From: Siphlonurus alternatus
Taxonomy: Eukaryota > Arthropoda > Insecta > Ephemeroptera > Siphlonuridae
Direction of reading: 5' to 3'
DNA: 64,000 bases
NCBI GenBank assembly: GCA_949825025.1
Contig: OX463786.1
Span: 19,579,085-19,643,084, forward strand
This document shows positions 13,455 to 24,769 of the stretch, one piece after another. The number at the start of each line of letters is the position of its first letter. Position 1 is the first letter of the stretch. The position numbers and the translations under genes were made by a program. The notes below the pieces were generated by a model. That model worked only from the letters and a program-made list of their open reading frames with translations. It was not told where the DNA came from and did no database searches.

Positions 13455-13770
13455 TAGAAATGAGGAGGTTGAGCGTGGCGTAGTGCATTGACCGACTCTC
13501 GTTAGATCACCGAAGTCAAGCTACGTCGAGCGTGGATGGGTGATCATTTCAAGTAAAAATTACATTGCTTTCTCCCTGGGCTTCCTACCTCTCGCTTTCC
13601 ACCCAGTACAGTGATGTGTGGTGTGTGTGTGTGAGGCTTTGGACATCGCTTTGGTCCATTGATAAAAAGTAGAGGTGTCCGTCCTGACTGAGGTTTTCCA
13701 CGGTTCCCTCAGTCTCACCTTAGCTGGGACGCGTAACAGGTCATGGACACCTCTAGCTAACAAATTTTTA
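13455..13770 (+). mobile_element. 5S rRNA-headed SINE (SINE3-like), 3'-truncated
   Basis: The head at about 13490-13550 aligns with the middle of arthropod 5S rRNA. TCTCGTTAGATCACCGAAGT, then AAGCTACGTCGAGCGTGG and ATGGGTGA match the region of 5S that holds the internal polymerase III control elements, with a short deletion after GCGTGG. Downstream, at 13675-13725, comes the same domain as in the 7.5-kb and 63-kb copies (GTCCGTCCTGACTGAGGTTT, then CCACGGTTCCCTCAGTC). The adenine tail is absent, so the copy is truncated or decayed. SINEs with 5S-derived heads are an established class. The family here is inferred from these copies only. Confidence 0.6.
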
Positions 13771-14179
13771 ATGATTTAAAACATATCGATTGGTGCTACT
13801 ATATACAGATATTATATAGAAATTTCTAATAATATATCATGGTGACGTGTTTAAAATCAGTAAACTTTCATAGAAATCTTTGTGTATTTGGTTGTGTGAA
13901 ATACGATAGTTCAGGGTCATTACCACTTTGTTATGTATAAGAATCTAAGCCACATGACTTGCAAATCTATGTTTAATAATTTTGTGAACAAGATCATTTA
14001 TATGGTAAATAAGAAGTGGGTTTAGTTAAAGAAGTTTCACAAAATATATAACCTTATTATTATTTTTATTAGAAACATAAATTATTTTTTTTAACCTGTG
14101 AAAGTTTTTTATGCTACTGATAATAAAAAAAATATTGATATACATGTTTGGAGAGGACCTTGAATTTGTATTGACAAAT

Positions 14180-14320
14180 TATTTCTCGTTTTTTAACACC
14201 CTTAAACTTGTACTAAAAAACGCTGTGACGTCATAGTCATGCAAATATTTAACACGCAAGCAAAGTGTGAGCACGTTTGATACGTCACAGCAATTTGCAG
14301 AACAATTTTAAGTGGGTTCA
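14180..14320. repeat. Dispersed repeat J (TGTGACGTCATAGTCATGCAA)
   Basis: The block AAAACGCTGTGACGTCATAG, followed by TCATGCAAATATTTAA and a GCAAGCA, recurs at 19990-20045. TGTGACGT and a later ACGTCACA (14279-14288) form short inverted ends here, suggesting a decayed MITE. Confidence 0.45.
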
Positions 14321-14437
14321 AAAATTTTTTAATTAGAGTTCTTCCACTGCCCACTTCGTCAAGGCCTGCGCACTATAATATCGATCTCGATTGTTTTTTT
14401 GAAATAATATTCCTAGATTTTCAATTTTCCATTGAAT

Positions 14438-14751
14438 GGAGTATCGACCTCAATTTTTTTTTATTGCAGAAATGGATAGAGGGTGCAAAGTTATGCCACC
14501 CTAATTTTTTTTAGATTTTTTTGAGACCAGGAACTATTTTTAAAAAATTATTGAAAGTCCTTTTTGTGACGTCACGAGAAAGTCCTATATTTTTCTTAAG
14601 GAACGGCGTCTCGTGACGTCACGAAAAGGACTTTCAATAATTTTTTAAAAATAGATCTCAGTCTCAAAAAAATCTGAAAAAAATCAGGGTAGCATAACTT
14701 TGCACCCTCTATCTATTTCTGCAATAAAAAAAAAAATGAGGTCGATACTCC
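14438..14751. mobile_element. Hairpin MITE, family A
   Basis: Full hairpin from GGAGTATCGACCTCAATTTT to AATGAGGTCGATACTCC, flanked by AT. The centre holds GTGACGTCACGAGA and TCTCGTGACGTCAC. It is the best preserved A copy in the window. Confidence 0.88.
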
Positions 14752-15324
14752 ATTATATGCAACTTTAAAATTATTTATAAATATCATTTTTTTATAAATC
14801 TGCAAGCGAAAATGTAAAAATTCTTTGCAGCGTTTTCCATTTGCCCTATATTAGGTTTTCATTTTTATTTTTAACTTTTAAGTGAAAGATTTGATAAAAG
14901 TTATTTTATAAAAAATGTAATCCGATATTAAAATATACATGTGAATTGTCTTATATTGAACACCTACTTTCTCCGAGTACTCACGTTTTAAGGTACATAA
15001 AAAAACTGGTTTGATATTCGCTTAATTGGTTTTATAAATAGAATATCAAATGTACTTTTAAACTTTTTAAATAACAGGTTTTATTTTAATGCCAATATAA
15101 TTTATCCGGCTCAACATTGAAGTTAAATTTCTAGTGGTAATATTTTAATTCTTGAAGGTAATATTAAATTATTCCGTTCAATATGTAAAACTGTATGACC
15201 TGTGTAATTATTAATAAATCATAATAAAATGCAAGAAAATAAGGAAAGATATACGTTAAGTATATGAGCAAACAAAATTATATAGTAAACATAGAAGGCA
15301 TGGCATGGCTGTGACATTTAGCAG

Positions 15325-15573
15325 ATCAGCTGATTTTGCATCGTCCTATTCAAACCTATGTAAAAAAAACTTGAAATTGCATTTTTGGCATAAAATAAGC
15401 TTGTTAAAAAAATATAAGTTCTTGATTTAATATCAGGAGGTCCCTAAATGCGGGGTAGGAGATATTTCAAATCACTATCTTTAATAGTTACTGAGAAAAT
15501 ATAAAAATCAAATTTTTTAACATGGTGGTTTATGGAGAAAATTTTCCCGCCGGGGAACAATTGAAGTCTCAGG
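15325..15573 (+). mobile_element. Family G element
   Basis: It opens with CAGATCAGCTGATTTTGCAT and shares the CCTATTCAAACCTATGTAAA block, the AGTTACTGAGAAAAT block and the ACATGGTGGTTTATGGAGAA block with the copies at 24.35 and 53.87 kb. The end GAAGTCTCA resembles the inverted start GAGGCTTC. The overlapping open frames on both strands (15444-15734 minus, 15522-15764 plus) are repeat translations. Confidence 0.6.
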
Positions 15574-16009
15574 GTTGGTTTCAGAGCATCGCCCTTAATA
15601 TTTTCCAAGGAAAGAGTCACCATAGAAAGTTCAGTAGCCAGTTCAATGGACTCCTGATGACAAGCTCGTTCTATTGGAATGGGGCTAATGAACCTTCTAA
15701 AATGACTATATATAGGAAAAAAAAACTGGAGCAAATATATACTTTAAAACATACAGTACATTGAACTTTTTATACACTCTATTGAAGTAAAAATGTCGAA
15801 TTTTTCCATATACATAGTTAAGTATAAGTTAAATATGAATATTTTTGGGAGAGCATGAATATTAGTTCTTCCTTTTTTTTCTATAAGAGCTGCAATGCAA
15901 ATAGACAAAGAGATATATGTAGATTTGCAATTTTGGGTGGGATAAGAAGAACACTCAGTCTATCAATGTTAACTAAATAAATATTGTTTCTAATGCAATA
16001 AGACAATAA

Positions 16010-16146
16010 GGGGCATTCACAAAGTTTTAAGACCACATTTAGGGCTCGATAATTTAAAGCCTTATTTTAGGCATGCTTTTTAGACCCAAAATTTCTGGTC
16101 TTAAATTATCGAGCCCTAAATGTGGCCTTAAGGCTTCGTGAATGCT
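16010..16146. mobile_element. Hairpin MITE with 3-bp TAA duplication
   Basis: GGGGCATTCACAAAGTTTTA at the left is mirrored by TTAAGGCTTCGTGAATGCT at the right. Next to these, GACCACATTTAGGGCTCGAT pairs with ATCGAGCCCTAAATGTGG. TAA lies at 16007-16009 and again at 16147-16149. A TWA duplication suggests the PIF/Harbinger group, but no transposase is present to confirm it. Confidence 0.7.
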
Positions 16147-16344
16147 TAAGACTTATTTACTAAAAATCTTGATTATATACAATGTTAACAGCTGGATTTG
16201 AATTTACTCTTGGAAGATGAAAATAGACTATGATATGGTTTTGTGTATTATTTGTTTAAATATATAAATATGAAGTGCTTATATTGTTTTGTATATAATC
16301 GAAGAGCAATAAAAAATTATGAATTATGAATTAATAGATTTTTT

Positions 16345-16580
16345 ATTCACCACGCCTCCATGCGCACTGGCAGGCGCGGATCCAGGGGGGGGAGGGGGCT
16401 AGGGGGACTGCACCCCCCTGAAATTTTGGATTTAACATGGGCAATATAGGCACTTCCCCCACTCCAATTTTTTTTTTAACATTGGCCTTATGGAGGCAGC
16501 CTTTTCCAATTTTTTTCCTGGATCCGCGCCTGCGCGCTGGTAACGTCTACAAACAAAGCAGGAGTAAAATTTGTGGTGTA
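16345..16580. repeat. Repeat L interrupted by the hAT MITE
   Basis: Sequence flanking the hAT MITE (GTCTACAAACAAAGCAGGAG at 16544-16563) occurs inverted at 21862-21885, and a weaker relative lies at 11690-11735 (CCTGCTTTGTTTA). The hAT MITE therefore landed inside an older dispersed repeat. Confidence 0.45.
16371..16532. mobile_element. hAT-type MITE with 8-bp duplication
   Basis: The terminal inverted repeat CAGGCGCGGATCCAG is mirrored by CTGGATCCGCGCCTG. CGCACTGG (16363-16370) at the left and CGCGCTGG (16533-16540) at the right form an 8-bp target duplication with one difference. CAGG...CCTG ends with an 8-bp duplication are diagnostic of hAT elements. The interior is a GC-rich, C-run-containing 130 bp with no coding capacity. 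Confidence 0.85.
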
Positions 16581-16619
16581 AATGCACTTTTAATGTATGT
16601 TTTATATAAAAAATGTTAG

Positions 16620-18355
16620 TAAATGTCTGGTTAGTAAGATAAAGAACACAATGTTGACAAGTACTTTACGACGGTAATTACTCTGAATACATTCCAAAGT
16701 TTAAGTACCTTAATCAAAGCATTTATATCACTACTTAAAGTACTTAAACGGTAATAATAATTTTTAAAACGTGTAATTTGTTACATATTATGTATGTGTG
16801 TTTTTTTAAAGCATTTATATTTATTGGTATTATAAAGTAAAACAAATTTAAAAATATACATTACAATTAAAGATAATAATGTATGTTTAAATCAATCGTA
16901 TTTTTGTACTACACTGTATAAAATTATTAGTAAATATGAATGATCATGAAATTTATTCTTTGAAAAAGGAGGAAACAAAGAATTTTGATTAAGACGTATT
17001 AATCTCTACCTTATGAACATTCTCTAGGTCTATTTGATATGTTTCACACTTTAAAATATTAAATATAAACTAATTAAGATCTTGAAATCGGCCCCCTTGA
17101 ATTGAATAAAACATACAGGGGGCTTTGAACTCGCCATCAATAGGTGGTTATATGTAAATTTTGAAGTGAATTCTGTCGTATCAATTTTGTAAAAATTGAG
17201 GTAGAAGTTTAACAATGATGTCCTTATGGATGGAAACCTGAAATGAAGCTATTGTGAGAAAACAAGTCCCTTAAGAATTGCTTAAAGTTTAAACCTAAGT
17301 GATTGAAACATTCTCGTTTTTTCATAAATTTATTCCGATAGAAATATTTCTATTTGACACCCAAGTATCTGAGGTCAATCGTTGAAACTGCGTTTTACTG
17401 CATTTTTTTGTTTGATGAAATATTGAAATATATTTGTCTTTATGGGTACGTAAAAGTTCTTTCAAGTATACTAACCTTGTTCATTATTATGAAAATATTT
17501 AATTCATACATTCATAATGTAATAATACTAATAATTATAATTTAAAGAAATTAATGCTATGCAACGTATTTTTTATGACATTTATTTTCTTCAATCAATC
17601 ATAGTTCTTTTTTTTTAATTTAATATTTTGTCAACAATAAACAAATTTAATGGATCAATATTTAATCATATTTTTTTGCTTTTAATTTATTTAAAAAATT
17701 TATAATCTTAACTATTTGTTTTATATGTATTATTATATATAAAATATGTTGTTAAACATTACTTATAAATAATCAATTAATTGAATATTTATTATGCTTT
17801 GTGGAAATGAAAGAGTGTATCAATAATTTGCATATTTTACAGAAAAATAAGCACGTTAGAAAAAATTAATAATATGATTGAACGCATTAGTATTTAATTT
17901 TAAAATACTATTATGTCTACATTAAAAGGTGATGAAATTTAACAAACAAAATGTCATATAATAATGTATACGTGATATCTTTCACATAACACATGGAGAG
18001 AGGGGAGAAGTACTATAACATCATTGAACTTTATATATGAGAGTAACAAAAAATGTTATAAAAAAAATCATGTTATATAAAATTCTAATTTTAGAATAAA
18101 ATGTTTAAATATTTTCAAGTTCATTAACCGAAGGTAAGAAAAAAAAATGTGATCTAGTTTTGTTTTCAAGGTTGTCTATTTACCTAAATGTCAAAAGTAT
18201 TTATGTGAACAACTCTTTGAATTTCATGGCATTATGTGTACATTAAAACAAGTTTATTTTGATTAAGGTATTATTTATTAATGAGCCAAATCTACTCAAG
18301 CAGTTGTCAATGTCTAAAAAATATCACTCAATGCACCCTATGATCAGACTATATA
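16620..18355. other. AT-rich intergenic DNA
   Basis: Apart from repeat H, nothing is recognisable. The frame at 17354-17545 is not coding-like. Confidence 0.4.
17085..17195 (+). repeat. Dispersed repeat H
   Basis: The segment around CTCGCCATCAATAGGTGG, then AAATTTTGAAGTGAATT and TTTTGTAAAAA, is shared with 27625-27740. It is non-coding and its class is unknown. Confidence 0.45.
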
Positions 18356-18364
18356 ATCTACAAT

Positions 18365-18694
18365 GGACAACATGGGTGAATTTTTTTATTGCAGAAATGA
18401 ATAGAGGGTACCAAATAAAGCTACTTTGATTTTTTTCAGATTTTTTTGAGACCCATTTCAATTTTTAAATAATTATTGAAAGTGCGACCACGCCCCCTGG
18501 AGCCGTCAATAGGCATCTCAGTTCTATCCTTTTTATTAAGGATTCAAGGGTGCCAACTTAGCTTACAGAACTTTCAATTATTATTTAAAGATAGTTCCGG
18601 GTTTTAAAAAAATCTGAATAAATTCAGAGTAGAATAATTTGGTGCCCTCTATTCATTTTTGCATTAAAAGAATTTCATACCATGTAGGTTGTCC
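18365..18694. mobile_element. Hairpin MITE, family B
   Basis: GGACAACATGGGTGAA at the left and TACCATGTAGGTTGTCC at the right, flanked by AT. The loop holds GACCACGCCCCCTGGAGCCG in the orientation opposite to the 11.28-kb copy, as expected of a palindromic element inserted either way round. Confidence 0.82.
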
Positions 18695-19552
18695 ATTTAT
18701 TTAAATTATTGCAGTGGATTTTTTTCTCGGGGGTTTATTTCCATTTGTAAGGTTTCCTTGTTCCCTTATGTAATAAAAGCAAGTAAGACCTAGAGTCTTA
18801 TTACTCTTTTTCTACTTTTTTTTAATTATGATATAATTGTCTTTTTTTAATGCATATTGTATTGTATGTCAACTTTGTCATATTTGATGTATTTCTTGTG
18901 TAACTGTTGCTGAATTAATAATAATTTTTTAATTTTAAATTACTACTTTAAATAAAAATGAATAATTTATGAATTTATATTTTTTTTATAATAAACTGCC
19001 AGAAGTACATGCACTACAACATTCATTTTTTGTAAATTTTCTAAAATTTCTATTAAAATGCTAAAATATAATTTGGTACAACGTGTTTTATTAATTTATT
19101 ACTTTTTTTTGTTAAAAAAAATTCCACAGTAATTATAATATTTTTTTATAACAGTATTTTCTCTTACATATCAAGCTATTTTTAGAACATGTTTTTTATG
19201 TATAGATTTTTTATAGAATTACAATTATAGCAAACCGGTCTTTTCTAAATATAACGTATAAAAAAGGTTTCAATTTTTTTTTTTTTTAACGCAGGCAAAA
19301 GTTGCTTTCTCATGTGCGGTGGGTTTCTTATTGACTATTTTCGCTGGCGTAACTTCATTTTTTTTTTTTTTTTTGTGGTTCACCCTAAGGCCAAGACGTC
19401 ATTATTACGTCATCAGCTGACCAAATCTGCACTTACACTGTCATAAATTATCCGCAGCAAAATTATTGATAACCTGTATGAGTTTGTTATTATTTTTTTT
19501 AAGTTTTTTTATTATAAACGGTAAACAAGTACAGTTCAACCAAGTCCCTACA

Positions 19553-19815
19553 TAACTAGTTGAAAAATTACGTCTTCAACTCATCCTTTACACGTCTAAA
19601 CATAATCTTTTTAACTCTAAAACACATCTTAATTCCTTTTCGCTCAAAGTGAGGATGAAATGAAGACGATATTTCTAATATTTTATATACTCAAGAAGAG
19701 GAAAAAAGACGTAATCTCGTCTTTTTCCCTCTAAAATGGTGCAAAATAGGAAGGAATGGAACGAGGAGAGAGCTTAATATTGCAAATAAAAGATGAAATT
19801 TATTTCAACTCGTGC
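19553..19815 (+). repeat. Dispersed repeat I, about 260 bp
   Basis: It shares GTTGAAAAATTACGTCTTCA, the GTGAGGATGAAATGA block, the AAGAAGAGGAAAAAA block and CTAAAATGGTGCAAAATAGG, in the same order, with the reverse complement of 57760-57995. It is non-coding. Confidence 0.7.
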
Positions 19816-19835
19816 AACCTGAATGAGTTTGAGTT

Positions 19836-19941
19836 TCGCCTTAGAAAATTTCTCATTTGAAGCCTTGTTGAAGCCTTGCTGTGTTATTCTTACGGGGCAT
19901 GGTGATTAAGAAGGCCGCAAATGGAAAAATTCTGAGGCGAC
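19836..19941. mobile_element. Small foldback, family F
   Basis: CGCCTTAGAAAATTTCTCATT is mirrored by AAATGGAAAAATTCTGAGGCG. The inner arms contain GCCTTGTTGAAGCC and ATGGTGATTAAGAAGGC. It is related to 30058-30158 and 33658-33764. Confidence 0.65.
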
Positions 19942-19984
19942 AACCGTACCTCGAGTATATATTTTGAACTCTGAAATAACCTGA

Positions 19985-20080
19985 AAATCGTGCTGCAAAA
20001 CGCTGTGACGTCATAGTCATGCAATTATTTAATAAGCAAGCATAAGGAAAGGTGGCTATAACGTGTCTCACCGTGAGTAT
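19985..20080. repeat. Dispersed repeat J, second copy
   Basis: AAAACGCTGTGACGTCATAG, then TCATGCAATTATTTAATAAG and CAAGCA, as at 14.2 kb. Confidence 0.45.
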
Positions 20081-20089
20081 ATATAAACA

Positions 20090-21900
20090 CGAATAAAAGA
20101 ATGTTACCAGTGTGTTAAAAAAAAACGGGGGAAAATTACAGTACAAAACTCGTGATTTTCTTTATGCAATGAAAATTTACATGCAAAAATTGTCCATATT
20201 ATATTGGATTTTTACTATGAATAACCAGTTAAAAATTTATCAATGGGCTTTGGACAAAAAGACGACAGAAAAAAACAGGTTCATGGAAGAAAATTGGGTG
20301 GTACCTCCCATGAAAACATGCATAAATTATATAGGTCATTCAAAGAGGCAAAAAACGATGCACTTTTTTCTCATTTGTTATATAACTGAAACTCACACAA
20401 ATATTATTGACAGTGTACATTAGGCCTCACATTACCTTAATAAAAAAAAAATCTTGATGTAAATTACTATATACAAGACAGTCAAATGAAGAAATTTCTA
20501 ACTATTAAATTTTTTTTAACATGTTCTTTTACGTATGCTAAATTAGATACAATATTAAATTTTTTATGTCAGATATTCTTATATTGCATGCTTTCACCAC
20601 AGAAAAAGTTATCAAATTATTATTATTATATCTACTAACTCTATAAATAAAATACTGGTTGTCATAATATACAGGCTTTTCGTGCCTTGCTTAAAATAAA
20701 CCATTTCCCTATCCCAGCATTTACATTGTAGTGACTGGGGGAACCATGGAAACCTAAGTCAAGATGGTCGGTAATTGATGGAAGCCATAAATCACCTTCT
20801 TGATGCATGAATGGTTTTAATATTAAGAAAAATTTAATGTTATTAAATGAAACAATAAAATAATTTGACGAATGTTGCAAATAAAACTAGAAAAACAATA
20901 TAATAAACAACTCGCCAAATTTGTTTTTTCTTGATACTTCAATTACAAAGATACATGGGAAAATGCTTAAGTTCTGTAATTATAACACTGTAATTAGCCT
21001 ATTCCTTTAAAAAGTGAGTAAATCCCAACCTTTAGATTACATTATAAAAAAATATACTACCACTTAAAAAAAAATGAACATATAAATTCTTTGATTGGCT
21101 AAAAAAAATCACATTAAATAGTATATATTTTTTTATTGGCTACTTCAACGGTTTTAACCCTTAGGGAATAGCGAATCATGTACCCCCTATATATTTTTTT
21201 TATTAATATAAGGGGATGTAGGGTAGACGGGTACTTTTATAAAAGGGGATTTTTTTTTAGCAATAAAGCATTTCCCCTCCGTTCTCTTATATATACCTTA
21301 TTTTTTTTAGTTTAATAGTTTTTTATTAAGAGGGGACTGAATCTTTATATTTCTTTTGTTAAAATCATTCATTTGCAGCCTCCCAAAATACATGACGCAT
21401 TCTGTATGCAACAATATGGCGTACATAGCGTCTATATAAAACAATTGCAGCGAGGTTTAACCGTAAGCATCATAGTTTTTATGATGATAAAAAAATAAGA
21501 CGTTATATTCAGAAAAAAAAAGAGGTAAAAGATTTTTTTTTATATTGTCTTAAAGTAAGATTACTGAAATATATTTACCGTTAAATTAAGCATAAAAAAA
21601 TTAGTGAAGAGCATTTTAGAATAGGATTAAATTTTTTTATAGTTCATAAAAAGTTTGAAATTTCTAGATTTTTCTTCATAACATTTTTTTATGGACCTCT
21701 GTAATATATTCAAATAAGCGGTATGTTTGACCCGGGTTTTTAATTGAGATTTTATTATGAAAAAAACACAGCGCACACCTTTTCCGGTGTCATAGCAAGG
21801 TCTGTTTTATTTAAATAGGTTAAGTACACCTCGGGAAAGCAATAACGTTACTCCTGCTTTGTTTGTAGACATCTTCATTCAATCTATGAACTTGTGGAAA
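20090..21900. other. AT-rich DNA with SINE fragment
   Basis: No gene is supported. At 20722-20775 a fragment of the SINE central domain is recognisable (AGTGACTGGGGGAACCATGG, then AAACCTAAGTCAAGATGGTC), in minus orientation. At 21815-21890 lies a piece of repeat L. Confidence 0.45.
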
Positions 21901-21920
21901 TGGCCAAAGTGGCCAAACTT

Positions 21921-22066
21921 AAGCCTGTATTACACCATACAATTTTGCAATCAAATTTTTCCTTATAAAAAAAAAATAATCTCCATACAATCAAATAGTT
22001 TTTTTTTCTTTTAAAATGAAAAATTGCATACAAGAAATTAAACAATTGTATCGTGTAATATCGGCT
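21921..22066. mobile_element. Foldback D, copy 1
   Basis: AAGCCTGTATTACACCATAC at the left is mirrored by ATTGTATCGTGTAATATCGGCTT at the right. Inner arms contain CCATACAATCAAAT and T/A runs. Confidence 0.6.
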
Positions 22067-22258
22067 TTTGGTCTGCTTTTCTTAAAATTTCAAATAATAA
22101 TGAAAGATGAAATCTTTTTCAGTTGCAGAACCAACAAATTAGGTAGGGGTTAACGCTCGTGAAAGGTGTACTTATTATAATATTCATTTATTCACCATTA
22201 AAAAAACACTTTTTAAACTGCGTCTGAATTAAGCCAGTATTATTATACGCCGAGTATA

Positions 22259-22406
22259 AAGCCGGTATTATAACACGATACAATTTTTCTAATTATTGCT
22301 TACAATTTTTCCTCACAAGAAAACTTGAACGTCATTTGTTTGTATGGAGATGAAAGTTTCTTGCAAAGAAAAATTGTAAGCAAAATTGTATGTTATAATA
22401 CAGGCT
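22259..22406. mobile_element. Foldback D, copy 2
   Basis: AAGCCGGTATTATAACACGA is mirrored by TTGTATGTTATAATACAGGCTT. The arms include TTGCTTACAATTTTTC / GAAAAATTGTAAGC and TTGTTTGTATGGAGATGAAA. Two more degenerate relatives lie nearby. Confidence 0.65.
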
Positions 22407-22459
22407 TAATACTGTACGATATACAACTTTTCTATTTATTACATACGAATTTTCTTTAT

Positions 22460-22560
22460 TATCTCAATAAATAAATAAAATCGTCTTTATTGAGGGCGGG
22501 ATTTAGACCATTAGGTCCACTCTTCCATCCAACCCAATGAATATACAATGAAAAGATTTT
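22460..22560. repeat. Possible retroelement 3' tail, inverted
   Basis: T/A-rich sequence runs into ATCGTCTTTATTGAGGGCGG and GACCATTAGGTCCACTC. This has the layout of an inverted non-LTR element tail (TTTATT next to a unique 3' UTR), but no reverse transcriptase frame is present. Confidence 0.25.
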
Positions 22561-22647
22561 TAATTATTATTTAGTAAAAACACATAATTATACTGTTTTA
22601 ATACCAGCATACATAGTACATACTATATATGTGTAACATACATTCAA

Positions 22648-22880
22648 ACGATACAATTTTTCCTTACAAGAAAATTTCATCTCCATACAATCAAATGGAG
22701 ATTAAGTTTTCTTGTAATGCAAAATCGTATGCAATAATTAGGAAAATTATAACGTGTAATATTATAATATTTTATTTTCACACAAACAAATGAAGTTGAA
22801 GATTTCTTGTAAGGAAAAAAATCAAATGCAATAAATATACTGAATAGACAAATTATATTATGTATAATATTAACTTAACA
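22648..22880. mobile_element. Foldback D, degenerate copy or copies
   Basis: CGATACAATTTTTCCTTACA and AGAAAATTTCATCTCCATAC are mirrored by GGAGATTAAGTTTTCTTG. A further decayed arm at 22775-22830 has GAAGTTGAAGATTTCTTG. The D family thus occurs three or four times within 1 kb. Confidence 0.45.
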
Positions 22881-22889
22881 TAGTCTTTT

Positions 22890-24340
22890 CAGTATATTTA
22901 ATTATATATCATGTTTAATTATATAACATGTTTAATTATGAAAATTTAATTATGCAATGAAATTAGTACAGTATCTGCGAAAACGATTTTTTTTTACGAT
23001 AAAAAAGTGTCCCATTTGTTATTGCATCAGTAATTCTTGATATATATTAATTTAATTTCACACTAAGTGAATTAACTTGGTAAACCCACGCAATGTATAC
23101 CAAGTGTATAAAGGGTAATAAAAAAAAAAAGTATAACACAAAAACTTGAAAAACTAGTATATAATACCAATTAAATTTAAATAAAAAAAAAAAAGTATTG
23201 AGAGACTATTTAAATAAAACTATTTTATACCTTTCCAATTACCTGTATGATCTTTAATTGAGTTTTTCTTACATACTTTTATACATTTATACAATTATAT
23301 AGCATGTTTTTGTTTTGTTTTTTTTACTTCATGGTTATTGCTTAATTTTATACACAGTTATTTTTTTATCTAAAATTATGTAATACTTCAGAAGGTATAA
23401 GTTGTATCTAAAAATATTTTGCAGTCTTACAAACTTTAAGGTAGAGATAATGTCGGTCAGCTGTTTTTTTTTTTTAGCTCCATTTGATTAACATGTAAAC
23501 CTTAGCAAATTCACAAAAATTTTGAAATTTTTTTGAGAGGCAGATATTAGTGCTTAAAAGCCATAGAAAAAATTTCAAAACAATTTAACGAGACGATTTT
23601 TTTTAATTAATTTATTTAATTTTCAGCATAGGGCTTTCCCATGGAGTGACAAACTAAATACAGATTACAGAGTGGCAAATACAGATTTGCAATTTTAATT
23701 CATTTAAGAGAAAAAAAGAACATATATATAACTTTCGTGTTTGTTTTATTGTGTGTTATATTAGAGTATTAGTTGCATTTTATATCAATTAAAATTCTAA
23801 AAAAAAAACACACATAATTTGCGGTGTTAAAATTTAGTTTTTAATTAAAATAAAAAAGCGTGAATATAATAACATTGGCATTTAAGTCTAATAAACTATA
23901 ATAATCTAACAGTAATATATCAAAATAATTATTTTACCCCGTCGCTTTTTTTTTTCAACATGCTTCAAAATATTTTAATCATATTTTATAATATATTTTT
24001 ACGTAAATTGGGCTACGTTTTTTTTTTATATATATATTATAATGACATTGAATTATTTTTAACTAAAGATAACTGTTAAAGAGTTATTTTAAGAACAATG
24101 TATATGTTCTAGTTTTATAGAAAAACAGGTTTTCTCAAGAACATTTTTATTAAGTATTAGATTACACCTAGATATTTTCAAGTAAAATTACATCATAATA
24201 TCATATTAAATTGAAGTTATTGACAGTTAATATAATTTAATAACCCAGATTATTTAAATATTATTAGGATTAAATATTAATAAAGTGGACATGTATGCTT
24301 ATTTAATTATTAATAAACTAAAATAATTGAAAAAAAAAAG
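22890..24340. other. AT-rich intergenic DNA, nothing recognised
   Basis: Homopolymer-rich sequence with no open frame or repeat of note. Confidence 0.4.
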
Positions 24341-24346
24341 GCTTTA

Positions 24347-24577
24347 CGTCAGCTGATTTTTCGATGTTCCTATTCAAACCTACGTAAAAAAAATCGAAAT
24401 TGCTATTTTGGTATTAAAGAATTTTTTAGAGGAAAATAAACTTTTGATTTACTATCAGAAGACCCCAAAATGGGGATAGGAGATGGTTTTAAATTAATAA
24501 CTTTAATAGTTACTGAGAAAAAATTCAAATTTTCTAACATGATGGCTTATGGAGAAAATATTTTCTCGCCATCCCTG
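24347..24577 (+). mobile_element. Family G element, cut by a MITE
   Basis: CGTCAGCTGATTTTTCGATG, CCTATTCAAACCTACGTAAA and ACATGATGGCTTATGGAGAA match the copies at 15.3 and 53.9 kb. The match ends at CTCGCCATCCCTGG, directly next to the TA-flanked MITE. Confidence 0.6.
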
Positions 24578-24580
24578 GTA

Positions 24581-24764
24581 GTATCAAGATAATTAGTAGC
24601 CCAAGTGCACAATTTGGCTAAATAAGGTCTAATTTAAAGAAAAGTATTTTTTTTATATTTTAGAAAAATGCATGTAAATTTAAAAAATTACTAAAAAATA
24701 CATTTCTTTAAATCAGGCTTTATTTAGCCAAATTGTGCACTTGGGCTACTAATTATCTTGATAC
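24581..24764. mobile_element. TA-flanked hairpin MITE (GTATCAAGATAATTAG ends)
   Basis: GTATCAAGATAATTAGTAGC onward is mirrored almost perfectly over about 60 bases by the right arm ending in CTTGATAC. TA occurs directly before and after. A TA duplication is the mark of Tc1/mariner-type transposition. It is non-coding, 184 bp, and inserted in or at the edge of a family G copy. Confidence 0.78.
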
Positions 24765-24769
24765 TACAG

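Noticed and set aside
15444..15764. Opposite-strand frames of 96 and 80 codons
   Set aside because: Both lie mostly in a family G repeat whose other copies do not keep either frame open.
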